Below are positions 57,088 to 64,000 of a stretch of 64,000 bases of DNA, in pieces. The position numbers and the translations under genes are program-made. Positions within the stretch are counted from its first letter, which is position 1; each line of letters starts with the position of its first letter. A model generated the notes under the pieces. That model was given only the letters and a program-made list of their open reading frames with translations, searched no databases and was not told where the DNA came from. Source of the DNA: Nostoc sp. NMS7 (lineage in GTDB: Bacteria; Cyanobacteriota; Cyanobacteriia; Cyanobacteriales; Nostocaceae); NCBI RefSeq assembly GCF_017115085.1, contig NZ_JABXKJ010000247.1, forward strand, positions 62,001 to 126,000, read 5' to 3'.

Positions 57088-57269
57088 CTAAACTTGATTA
57101 TCAAGCCATGTCAGATGATGAATTAAGAGATTGGGTCAGATATCATCCACAGGACAGCAAGGCATTTCATATTTTAATGGACAGGTTAGACCAGCGACCA
57201 AAAGTCATCACTCGGACTAATGAGGAATTTGAAACCGAGTTACAACGGCGTATTAACCAAGCTAGTTGA
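57084..57269 (+). CDS. DUF6887 family small protein
   Basis: 61 residues: MTKLDYQAMSDDELRDWVRY, HPQDSKAFHILMDRLDQRPK, VITRTNEEFETELQRRINQA S. Helical and charged, without DNA-binding motif that I recognise. The 4-base overlap with the gene before it implies coupled translation, a layout like toxin-antitoxin pairs, but no toxin activity can be read from either sequence. A broken copy of the same pair lies at 21691-21992. Confidence 0.8.
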   Translation: MTKLDYQAMSDDELRDWVRYHPQDSKAFHILMDRLDQRPKVITRTNEEFETELQRRINQAS

Positions 57270-57554
57270 GAGTGAATTGAAATTAGCGAAAACCACCAGT
57301 GTAAAAGCTGATGGTTTAGTCATGAGTAAAACCCGTAATCAGATTAAACACTCAAGGATTGCGATAATTTCCGGAGCTTTTTTGTAGTGGTGGTCATGGT
57401 AGATAGAGTTTAACCTGATTCCTAAATTATTAATTCTAGCTTCAGCCAAGCGATCGCCTTGGCATTTTAGAGCCAGAGAACTTCGGGGAGACAAGGGAGA
57501 AAAATTGCTCCATTATCTCCCCCCTACTCCCATTCGACTACGCTCACGGCAAGC

Positions 57555-58139
57555 CTACTCCCCACTCCTCCTCATACTTTGCAGTACGACAACTAAGATG
57601 CCGATAAATCCGAGGATTGGCAGGGCGATCGCCCAAAGTGGTAATTTTTGAGATTCACCCTCTCCTAAATCACCATTGACATCTTGCCGATTTCGTGAAT
57701 TATCTGTAGAGCCACCTGCCACAGTCACTTCAAATTTCAACTTAAAGGGTTTGAATCTTGCCCCAGAAACTGGTTTACCATTGAGTTGCAACTCATAAAT
57801 CCCTGGCTTGGGAAAGACAATTTCTGCACCTGGGACGCCTTTATAGCGTTCAGCTGCCACAGGTTCTAATGCTGGTTCTAGGAGTGGTGGCTCTCCGGCT
57901 CCATAGGGTTTGGCATAAACAGCCAACCGACAATTACACTGTGACAGAGGAATCACCTTTCCACCTCTGCGGGTAAGTGCAAACCAGGCTTGGCTCGGTT
58001 CTCCAGCACTAGGATTATCATTTGGTTCAACGTGGAGGGTGGCACCGACATCTGCGGCTACCTCCACCTGATGAGCAGCAACAGGGTAAAGATTAGTTAT
58101 TGATATAACTAAGGAACTCAGGAATAATAAATACTTCAT
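57555..58139 (-). CDS. Membrane-anchored periplasmic protein, hypothetical
   Basis: 194 residues from the ATG at 58139 (the open frame runs to 58232, overlapping the upstream gene). Signal peptide MKYLLFLSSLVISITNLYPV-AAH, then a beta-sandwich-like domain (GKVIPLSQCNCRLAVYAKPY, GAEIVFPKPGIYELQLNGKP) and a C-terminal helix (PLWAIALPILGFIGILVVVL) with a basic end. A CxC motif and the upstream TauE/SafE-type transporter gene hint at metal handling; this is inference. The two are 67 bases apart and probably co-transcribed. Confidence 0.75.
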   Translation of the reverse strand: MKYLLFLSSLVISITNLYPVAAHQVEVAADVGATLHVEPNDNPSAGEPSQAWFALTRRGGKVIPLSQCNCRLAVYAKPYGAGEPPLLEPALEPVAAERYKGVPGAEIVFPKPGIYELQLNGKPVSGARFKPFKLKFEVTVAGGSTDNSRNRQDVNGDLGEGESQKLPLWAIALPILGFIGILVVVLQSMRRSGE

Positions 58140-58206
58140 TCTTCCTTTGTTTAGGTAATATCTCTGTTCTTGACTTGTTGAGATGGAGTCAAAAAACAAA
58201 GATGAT

Positions 58207-59454
58207 TTACCGCGATTTGGTTGGGGGAACATAAAACTTTTCTACGGCTAACTTTGACCAAAAAAAGCGCGATCGCACTAGCAAGACACAGAGGGTAACA
58301 ATTACCATTAGTACTGCCGCTAATTTATTTCCCCAAGTTGATTGCAAGGAACCCAGGTAATGGGAACCAATCAACACAGTATGAATGGCACTCAAGAGCA
58401 AAGCTGGCACACCCAATAGATGAATCTGTCGCCAACGCTTGCCCAAAGATTTCTGCAATGATTCCCAACTCGTAAAAGCGGCGGGGGACATTAATAACAA
58501 TGCTACAGCACCCGCAGCCATACCCCACTGAAATTCTGGCGGCATAAAATCAAAGGCGGCAAAATTCCATTGCAATGAGTGTTCAATCATATGGGCGGTG
58601 TGAACTACAGAAAGCACAAAAGCTCCCACTCCCAAGCCTCGGCGGTAACGCAGTGGTGAAGCCCACAAGCCACTAATCGGACGCGCAATTAACGCCAAGA
58701 TTAAGCAGATTAAGGCGGCGTGTCCGGTGTAATCTACCATTGTGTCACCAGTCCGCAACAAGGTGATCATGCCAATAATCAGTGTCACCCAACCGCCTAA
58801 TCGAAATAACTGACTGCGCCTGTCTTTACTTACCAATGATGTGGAAACGCCTACACCTAACATCGTGGGCAGGGTTCCCAAGCCAAAAGCCAGCATAGTT
58901 GCCCCACCCATCCATAAATTGCCAGTTTGAGCGGCTTTAATTTGGGCAGCATACAGGAAACCACAGGGCATTAAACCCCAAGTCATCCCCAAAAGCATTG
59001 GTGTCCACCATTTGGCTTTTAAGGAAAGCTTAATCATTCCGGTGCTGAGGCGATCGTGTAAACTACCTTGCAATAGGGGATGCAAAACGGGAATGCGCGG
59101 CAGCAAATCGGGTTTTACTTGTCCTAAGCCAAACCAAATCAGCATTACACCAGTCAGAATTGCCATCCAACGCCGGAAGTCGCTGCCAACACCCGCTAGC
59201 TGTCCACCTTGCAGCAATACCGAACCTAGCGCCCCAATGCCGGCACCGACTAGAGCATAGCTCAACATCCGCCCCAGATTTAGCAGGATATGAAATTTTA
59301 ATTGCTGTTGCCAAGTGTCGGACTTTTCTGAGGGTGATGTCTGTTTTGGCTGATGAGACAGAGAAAACGCCACGGTTAGGGGGCCACACATCCCAAAGCA
59401 ATGTCCAAAACTCCCCAGAAAACCCAGGATTGCGATCAGCAACAAATCTACCAT
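58207..59454 (-). CDS. Sulfite exporter TauE/SafE (UreH/DsbD_2-like) family membrane protein
   Basis: 415 residues with about ten membrane segments. The N-terminal half starts MVDLLLIAILGFLGSFGHCF GMCGP (split by eye), with the His18-Cys19...Cys23 HCxGMCGP motif of DsbD_2/UreH-like proteins. A second GMTWGLMPCGFLY repeats the fold. The C-terminal third has His-containing helices (SVVHTAHMIEHSLQW, HLLGVPALLLSAIHTVLIGS) like a cytochrome b561-type or ferric-reductase-like extension. Heavy-metal or sulfur-anion export is possible. Confidence 0.85.
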   Translation of the reverse strand: MVDLLLIAILGFLGSFGHCFGMCGPLTVAFSLSHQPKQTSPSEKSDTWQQQLKFHILLNLGRMLSYALVGAGIGALGSVLLQGGQLAGVGSDFRRWMAILTGVMLIWFGLGQVKPDLLPRIPVLHPLLQGSLHDRLSTGMIKLSLKAKWWTPMLLGMTWGLMPCGFLYAAQIKAAQTGNLWMGGATMLAFGLGTLPTMLGVGVSTSLVSKDRRSQLFRLGGWVTLIIGMITLLRTGDTMVDYTGHAALICLILALIARPISGLWASPLRYRRGLGVGAFVLSVVHTAHMIEHSLQWNFAAFDFMPPEFQWGMAAGAVALLLMSPAAFTSWESLQKSLGKRWRQIHLLGVPALLLSAIHTVLIGSHYLGSLQSTWGNKLAAVLMVIVTLCVLLVRSRFFWSKLAVEKFYVPPTKSR

Positions 59455-59717
59455 AAAAAAAGTCCTGAATTCTGAGTCATGAGTCCTGAGTGTCAGAATA
59501 AAGATTTTGAAGAATTAAGAAGAAATTCTTTTCTCTTCTTCTTTGCTCAGTACTCAGCACTCCTCTAGTGTGGGAGTGTAAGTTAAATTGCGATCGCTGT
59601 CAAAAGACGAACTGTCAAACTTGATGTTTACTCTAGGGAATTAGTTCTTTTGTACTTGTATAAGATATAAAGGTATTAATCATAAGCAAATACCTGCCTT
59701 TAATTAATAATCGTGGA

Positions 59718-60920
59718 ATGGCTACAGTTTTTTTCTCTTATTCACATCGGGATGAAACCCTGCGCGATGAGCTGGAAGTTCATCTTACTATGCTAAAAAG
59801 GCAAGGTTTCATTGAGACATGGCATGATCGGCGAATAACTGCTGGTGAAGAATTCGATAAGTCAATAAGCAAAAACTTGGAAGAAGCAGACATCATCCTT
59901 TTATTAGTCAGTTCAGATTTTCTAGCTTCCAATTATTGTTATGGCATTGAGATGCAACGTGCGATGGAAAAGCATGAGCAAAGAGAATCCCACATTATAC
60001 CAGTCATCCTGCGTTCATGCGATTGGCGCAGTGCGCCATTTGGCAAGCTCTTGGTCACGCCAACTGATGGCAAGCCTATCACAAAATTCCCCAATCAAGA
60101 CGATGCTTTTCTTGAAGTAGTCAACGCTCCTAGCGGTAACACCGAAAGCACTCTCCAATATTTCAACGATGCCTCTAATATCGCTAGCTATGCCCGTAGC
60201 CCGATCGCCGCAGCAACCCAAAAGCAGATTGTGGTCAACTATCCGAATGTGAAGTTCCTAAATCCAACCGCAACTGCTAGACGGGCGCAGGTAGCAGCTT
60301 TTATCTATCAAGCGTTGGTTAGTTCTAACCAAGTCTCAGCAATTAACTCGCCCTATGTCGTGGCGGCTGTCGGGTCTACTACCCCAACAGATGGATCAGT
60401 CACAATTCCCCAAGGGACTGCTATTGCTGTGAAGTATGACAAAGCAGAAAAAATTCTGGTTACAAAGGATGAAACAGCGCCTTTGACATTGACAGTATCC
60501 CAAAACGTGGTTACGCAAGACGGAACTATAGTGATTCCTGCTGGTAGTCAGATTATTGGTCAACTCAAACCTGCGACAGGCGGTTCTCAATTCGCTGCCC
60601 AGAAACTAGTTTTGGCCAGTGGTCAAGAGTATCAGCTCAACGCTACTTCAGAAGTGATTACCAAAACTGAAACCGTCAAGAAAGGTATTAGTACTAGTGC
60701 AATTATCAAGGATACTGTATTGGGTGCAGGTGCAGCGACTGCGATATCTGCTGTCACTGGCGATCGCGCCATTGCCACAGAAGAAATCTTGGGTGGCGCT
60801 GGTATTGGTGCGTTGGTTGGTCTGCTTTTAGGTAAGAATAGTGTTGACTTAATCGCCATTGACCCAAATACCGATTTACAAATGACAATCAATCAGAATT
60901 TGTTGGTTTCACTTAGATAG
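59718..60920 (+). CDS. Chimeric protein: TIR domain fused to SLH-type envelope-protein tail
   Basis: 400 residues in one open frame. Residues 1 to about 135 are a bacterial TIR domain: MATVFFSYSHRDETLRDEL, WHDRRITAGEEFDKSIS, LLLVSSDFLASNYCYGIEMQ with the likely NADase Glu78, and KPITKFPNQDDAFLEVV. Residues about 145-201 are an SLH repeat (YFNDASNIASYARSPIAAAT ... TARRAQVAAFIYQALV). The rest is a beta-rich domain plus a glycine-rich helix (ILGGAGIGALVGLLLGKN) typical of cyanobacterial SLH proteins. No signal peptide or membrane segment joins them, so cell location is contradictory. Likely a fusion after deletion, or a new architecture. Confidence 0.85.
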   Translation: MATVFFSYSHRDETLRDELEVHLTMLKRQGFIETWHDRRITAGEEFDKSISKNLEEADIILLLVSSDFLASNYCYGIEMQRAMEKHEQRESHIIPVILRSCDWRSAPFGKLLVTPTDGKPITKFPNQDDAFLEVVNAPSGNTESTLQYFNDASNIASYARSPIAAATQKQIVVNYPNVKFLNPTATARRAQVAAFIYQALVSSNQVSAINSPYVVAAVGSTTPTDGSVTIPQGTAIAVKYDKAEKILVTKDETAPLTLTVSQNVVTQDGTIVIPAGSQIIGQLKPATGGSQFAAQKLVLASGQEYQLNATSEVITKTETVKKGISTSAIIKDTVLGAGAATAISAVTGDRAIATEEILGGAGIGALVGLLLGKNSVDLIAIDPNTDLQMTINQNLLVSLR

Positions 60921-60921
60921 T

Positions 60922-60960
60922 TATTGGGCATTGGGCATTGGGCATTGGGCATTGGGAATT
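60922..60960. repeat. Heptanucleotide STRR
   Basis: attgggc repeated four times plus attggga, right after the TIR-SLH stop. A classic short tandemly repeated repetitive sequence of heterocystous cyanobacteria. Confidence 0.85.
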
Positions 60961-60982
60961 AGTATTTACAAATGACAAATGA

Positions 60983-62338
60983 CTAATTTTGAACTTCCGG
61001 CAACCAAATAATAAACGTAGTCCCTGGCGCATCGGGTGAAGTTAGCTGAGAGTTGATTGCAGGGCTGAAAACCTCGATTTCACCCTGCATTTGCTCTATT
61101 AATTGTTTAGCGATCGCTAACCCCAAACCTGTACCAGGGATTTCTGTTTGCGCTTGTACCCCCCGATAATGCCGTTCTCCAAGATGCTCTAAATCTTGAG
61201 GTGGAATGCCTGGCCCGTTGTCACTGATGACAATTCCCTGAAAATTCGCTTTTTCTTGCCCCGCCTGAATCAAAATTTTGCCCCCAGTGGGAGTGTATTT
61301 CAAAGCATTATCGATGATGTTAGTTAATACCTCTCGTAATGCTTTGATATTGGCACGTACTAGAGGTGAATTATGTTGAATTTCAGTTATTAGTTTTAGC
61401 TTTCGCTCTTGGGCGATCGCTTTGGCTGATATTAATAATGGTTCTAATATATCTGCTAGTGAGCAGTCAACTGCTTTATCTCCTGTTCCCGGCAATAATA
61501 ACAGTGGTTTAGCGGATTTTTGAATAGTTGCTTCTACAAAAACTTCATCTTCCGCTAGATGTAGTGGTGCTAAATCTGCCTCTGTCAAGTCGATTACTTG
61601 ATCAAATTGTTGCAGCAGTTCTTGGAGGCGATCGCTTTCCCGCACAATACTATTTGCCACATTCCGGTTGGCGTCTGCTGGTTGCAGTCGTTTCAATAGC
61701 AGTTTGCCAAAAGTCCGCAATGCCGTTAATGGGTTGCGAAACTGATGCAACAAGTTATCCAGCAAATCGCGCTGTTTTTCTTGGAGAATTTGTTGCTCAC
61801 GCAATTGCTGCTCAAACCATGCCCGTCGCTGATCTAAAATACAAGCGATCGCTAACGTTTGGGCTATCTGTTGAATCTGACTTTCCTCGTGTTCATTCCA
61901 TACGCGGTCTTCCCTACCTGTCACCAGTAACCCCATCATCACACCCTCATACACCAGAGGTAAAACAATTTGGTTGCCACTAAATAAGTATTCCTCTTTT
62001 AGATGGGGCCCAGACGCATCTGGTATCTCCGACTCCCGTGACGAAGTTTGAGATTCTGACCCTGGTGTTAATAACCTTCTCTGACGATAGGGTAATACAA
62101 ACACATTTCCAACTTGAAGTTGCTTGTGTACCGTCGCTTCCGCAGTCTCCTCCCCTGGCGGTAATAATGCTGTTTCCGGGTAAATCACCACAGGAATCAG
62201 TTTGGCCTCACCTGAAGGAGTCTCTACCAATTCTTGTGTTAGGTACACAATACTTAAAGTTGCTCCCAGCCCTTGGGTTAGTAGCGCTATTTGCTCTCGA
62301 CACAGAGCAAGAAAATCGGAACTGGCAGACATTAACAT
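60983..62338 (-). CDS. GAF sensor histidine kinase, Hik2/CSK-like
   Basis: 451 residues, soluble. The N-terminal GAF domain (about 10-175) begins SASSDFLALCREQIALLTQG LGA (split by eye) with Cys13. HisKA has His198 in DNLLHQFRNPLTALRTFGKL, followed by HATPase (NALKYTP, DNGPGIP, GTGLGLAIAKQL). The box HQFRNPLTALRTFGKLLLKR is that of cyanobacterial Hik2 and the plant chloroplast sensor kinase CSK, which sense plastoquinone redox state. The assignment rests on motif memory. It is convergent with the TIR-SLH gene. Confidence 0.85.
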   Translation of the reverse strand: MLMSASSDFLALCREQIALLTQGLGATLSIVYLTQELVETPSGEAKLIPVVIYPETALLPPGEETAEATVHKQLQVGNVFVLPYRQRRLLTPGSESQTSSRESEIPDASGPHLKEEYLFSGNQIVLPLVYEGVMMGLLVTGREDRVWNEHEESQIQQIAQTLAIACILDQRRAWFEQQLREQQILQEKQRDLLDNLLHQFRNPLTALRTFGKLLLKRLQPADANRNVANSIVRESDRLQELLQQFDQVIDLTEADLAPLHLAEDEVFVEATIQKSAKPLLLLPGTGDKAVDCSLADILEPLLISAKAIAQERKLKLITEIQHNSPLVRANIKALREVLTNIIDNALKYTPTGGKILIQAGQEKANFQGIVISDNGPGIPPQDLEHLGERHYRGVQAQTEIPGTGLGLAIAKQLIEQMQGEIEVFSPAINSQLTSPDAPGTTFIIWLPEVQN

Positions 62339-62606
62339 TTTTTAGCTCTTGCTCAAGATTACAGATTTTGAGGCATGATTAAGAGAGGATACTTAGTTTT
62401 TACCTCACTCATTTCATAAAGCTTAACTAAAATCTTCTTCGTGATGGTTTCTACCAGGGGATTATATCCTTAGGTGATTTTATTTTCTCTATCTTCAAAG
62501 ATATTAATTTTCTTATATTAAAAGGTTAAAAACTATTGATATTTTGAACTAGAACCTATATAATGACGACAAATTTTGTAGCTATTACTACAATCTCTAG
62601 CTTGAA

Positions 62607-62614
62607 AGAGGAGG
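62607..62614 (+). promoter_or_regulatory. Strong ribosome site for DUF3155 TTG start
   Basis: agaggagga ends 9 bases before the TTG at 62623. It decides the start: an earlier ATG at 62563 has no such site and would add 20 poorly conserved residues. Confidence 0.7.
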
Positions 62615-62622
62615 ACAAGATA

Positions 62623-62940
62623 TTGGCAAGGAGACGCAAAAGGAAAAGTCGTCGTCGTCAGGAAGGACGGCGGATTCTGGAACATGTGCCTCAATATAGC
62701 ATCGAAAGTGGCGAAGAAAAACCTGTGACAGCAGCGAGAAGATTCATTCAAGCTGAAGGTATCTTGCCACCTGCGTTGCTACTGGTAAAACGAAATGAAC
62801 ACACCACAGATCGTTATTTCTGGGCAGAAAAGGGACTGTTTGGTGCTCAATACGTAGAGGAAAACCATTTCTTGTTTCCTAGTTTGAGGGTGTTAGAACC
62901 TTCACCAGGTCAAGAACCTCTTACTTTAGCTACTCGGTGA
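62623..62940 (+). CDS. DUF3155 family protein
   Basis: 105 residues from a TTG, beginning with a very basic ARRRKRKSRRRQEGRRILEH, then VPQYSIESGEEKPVTAARRF, IQAEGILPPALLLVKRNEHT, TDRYFWAEKGLFGAQYVEEN HFLFPSLRVL (split by eye). DUF3155 is a small cyanobacterial family of unknown function. The basic start suggests nucleic-acid or membrane-surface binding, by inference. It stands alone. Confidence 0.9.
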   Translation: MARRRKRKSRRRQEGRRILEHVPQYSIESGEEKPVTAARRFIQAEGILPPALLLVKRNEHTTDRYFWAEKGLFGAQYVEENHFLFPSLRVLEPSPGQEPLTLATR

Positions 62941-63393
62941 ACCAGAGATAGTCATCTTTGGCATTGAATGTGGCTTCTGACTATCATTAACTGGCAAAAT
63001 TGCTAAGTTTATGCAAAATTTAATTTTTTTTTAGTTTCTAGCTGATTTGCCAGTCAAGCTAGTCCAGGTAGTTAGAAAGTAAACTTGTCTCAAACCACGC
63101 TAAATAGCATGGGTTGATGCTATTTTGATGATGCAAAAAGGAGTGAGTATAGAGCCAAGCGTGTTTAAAAGCGCTAGTGAAGTAGCGCTCTTATGCCGTG
63201 GATTGTTAAGCAAGCTCTGTCAACAAATTTAAGTTAATGAATTTAAATTTTTCCCCACAACTTATGTCGTGGGGAAAATTGACAAAGCAGCAGCGTTGAT
63301 TTCTTCCTTCCTACTAACTTTGCATTGCCTAAAGAGTAGGTCAGGTCAGAAGTCTGCATATCATAGTCAAGAGATGGTTACAAAAATTAACAA
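62941..63393. other. Spacer between DUF3155 and CCB gene
   Basis: No credible gene; a 74-codon plus-strand frame at 63269-63493 overlaps the next gene's 3' end and is unlikely. One hairpin is noted separately. Confidence 0.4.
63246..63280. terminator. Hairpin between convergent genes
   Basis: atttttccccac / gtggggaaaatt with a 10-base loop, flanked by A/T runs on both sides. It can end either the DUF3155 transcript or, on the minus strand, the CCB-type gene. Confidence 0.6.
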
Positions 63394-63924
63394 TTATTCA
63401 CCAGCCTTTAGCTCTAGAGTCCTCTGTAACTCACTGAGTTCATCTCGATGGCCAACTACAGTGATCTTACTTGAGGAGGTTTGGTTGCTCTGAGTTGTTT
63501 CTACTTTCAGCGACACCTTCTCAAGTCTTCCAGATTTTTGCCAATAAAATAGACCGCTTAAAGGCGACAGCAATACCATAGCCAGAACAAGGGTACTAAG
63601 GCTAGGAAAAAGCAAGGACACGACTAATGATAAACAAACAATACCAGTAGCTGCTAGTAGAGTTAGAAATATAGCTAAGAACCAGCTGGGGCGAACATTA
63701 CCTTCAAAAGTCACTTGGTTTTGTTCTCGGTCTACCTCTGCCACTCGGTAAGACCGCGATCGAAAATACTCTTTTAATTGAGACATTAAAGCAGCTTCGT
63801 CTCGCTCAGATAGCAGTTGTGCTGTTTCTGTGCGGTCTTTAGTCGAGGCACGAATAAAGAAAAACAGTCCAACCGATAACAACAAGGTTAGCAGGAACGT
63901 AGATGGCACAATAGCAGTATCCAT
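63394..63924 (-). CDS. Cofactor assembly of complex C subunit B (CCB family)
   Basis: 176 residues. One N-terminal helix (IVPSTFLLTLLLSVGLFFFI), the segment LMSQLKEYFRSRSYRVAEVD REQNQVTFEG (split by eye) and two further helices (FLAIFLTLLAATGIVCLSLV; LSTLVLAMVLLSPLSGLFYW). This matches the CCB2/CCB4-like family, which attaches heme ci to cytochrome b6 on the stromal side of thylakoids. The start is near the window end, and the protein appears complete. Confidence 0.88.
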   Translation of the reverse strand: MDTAIVPSTFLLTLLLSVGLFFFIRASTKDRTETAQLLSERDEAALMSQLKEYFRSRSYRVAEVDREQNQVTFEGNVRPSWFLAIFLTLLAATGIVCLSLVVSLLFPSLSTLVLAMVLLSPLSGLFYWQKSGRLEKVSLKVETTQSNQTSSSKITVVGHRDELSELQRTLELKAGE

Positions 63925-64000
63925 AACTAATTGTTAGTGTTTGATTGGAGGAGACTTATTCATTATCAATTATTCGTTGTACCAATTTGAACAATGATTG

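Noticed and set aside
57084-57269. Proven toxin-antitoxin pair
   Set aside because: Only the overlap and small size suggest it; no toxin or antitoxin motif is visible, so it is listed as DUF6888/DUF6887 only.
59718-60920. A complete TIR-based defence operon such as Thoeris or CBASS
   Set aside because: No ThsA, cyclase or other effector gene flanks it; the neighbours are a TauE/SafE-family gene and a Hik2-like kinase.

Overview
The window is chromosomal DNA of a filamentous, heterocyst-type cyanobacterium, most likely Nostoc or a close Nostocales relative. Evidence: psbX, ycf66, petH with a phycobilisome-linker domain, a cyAbrB regulator, an HpsJ-family protein, a KGK-domain protein and a DXCF cyanobacteriochrome kinase. 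Many HIP1 octamers (GCGATCGC), heptanucleotide STRR repeats and dense small palindromic repeats between genes also fit. Most of it is ordinary housekeeping sequence with repeat-rich spacers; no prophage, CRISPR array or intact transposase was seen.

Layout. 1-743 holds a 12-unit 20-bp tandem array and a palindromic repeat element. 744-5935 is a three-gene light/two-component operon: cyanobacteriochrome-type kinase, Rcp1-like regulator, hybrid kinase. 6139-8371 has two secreted proteins of uncertain role. 8499-18658 carries ychF, yidD, a polyprenol/phytol-kinase-like gene, a hydrolase, a thioredoxin-like gene, pyrH-frr, a geranylgeranyl-reductase-family gene, a PD-(D/E)XK-like protein, a CPBP protease and cyAbrB. 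After a 1.4-kb spacer come sdhB, two beta-propeller lipoproteins, ycf66 and psbX, all but sdhB on the minus strand. Between the two lipoprotein genes lie relics of a DUF6888/DUF6887 pair and a MITE with a clear target duplication. 24617-31647 has yggT/ycf19, accC, tRNA-Leu(GAG), a Ycf21-type chorismate lyase, a DUF3352 protein and ccsB. 32013-33410 has a KGK gene and a decayed group II intron that was itself hit by a 94-bp MITE. 33694-45489 carries petH, hom, a Uma2 gene with a partial duplicate relic, then a minus-strand run (hpsJ-like, GT2, DUF502, nusB, ftsY, SpoIIE-type phosphatase). 46100-51148 is an accessory zone with small hypotheticals, a 9 x 21-bp array, repeats and two nuclease relics. 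51183-63924 holds an ethylene-receptor-like kinase, an ABC exporter, galE, an intact DUF6888/DUF6887 pair, a TauE/SafE-family pair, a TIR-SLH chimeric gene, a Hik2/CSK-like kinase, DUF3155 and a cytochrome b6f assembly factor.

How the genes work together. Several bear on thylakoid function: PsbX, Ycf66, FNR, CcsB, the complex C assembly factor, a Hik2/CSK-like kinase, and prenyl-lipid and quinone enzymes. Four histidine kinases suggest light, ethylene/copper and redox sensing. The most unusual items are the TIR domain fused in frame to an SLH-type envelope-protein tail, the DXCF photoreceptor operon, the stand-alone ethylene-binding kinase, the translationally coupled DUF6888/6887 pair with its decayed second copy, and several families of short mobile palindromic elements. 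All calls rest on reading the sequence; no database search was run.
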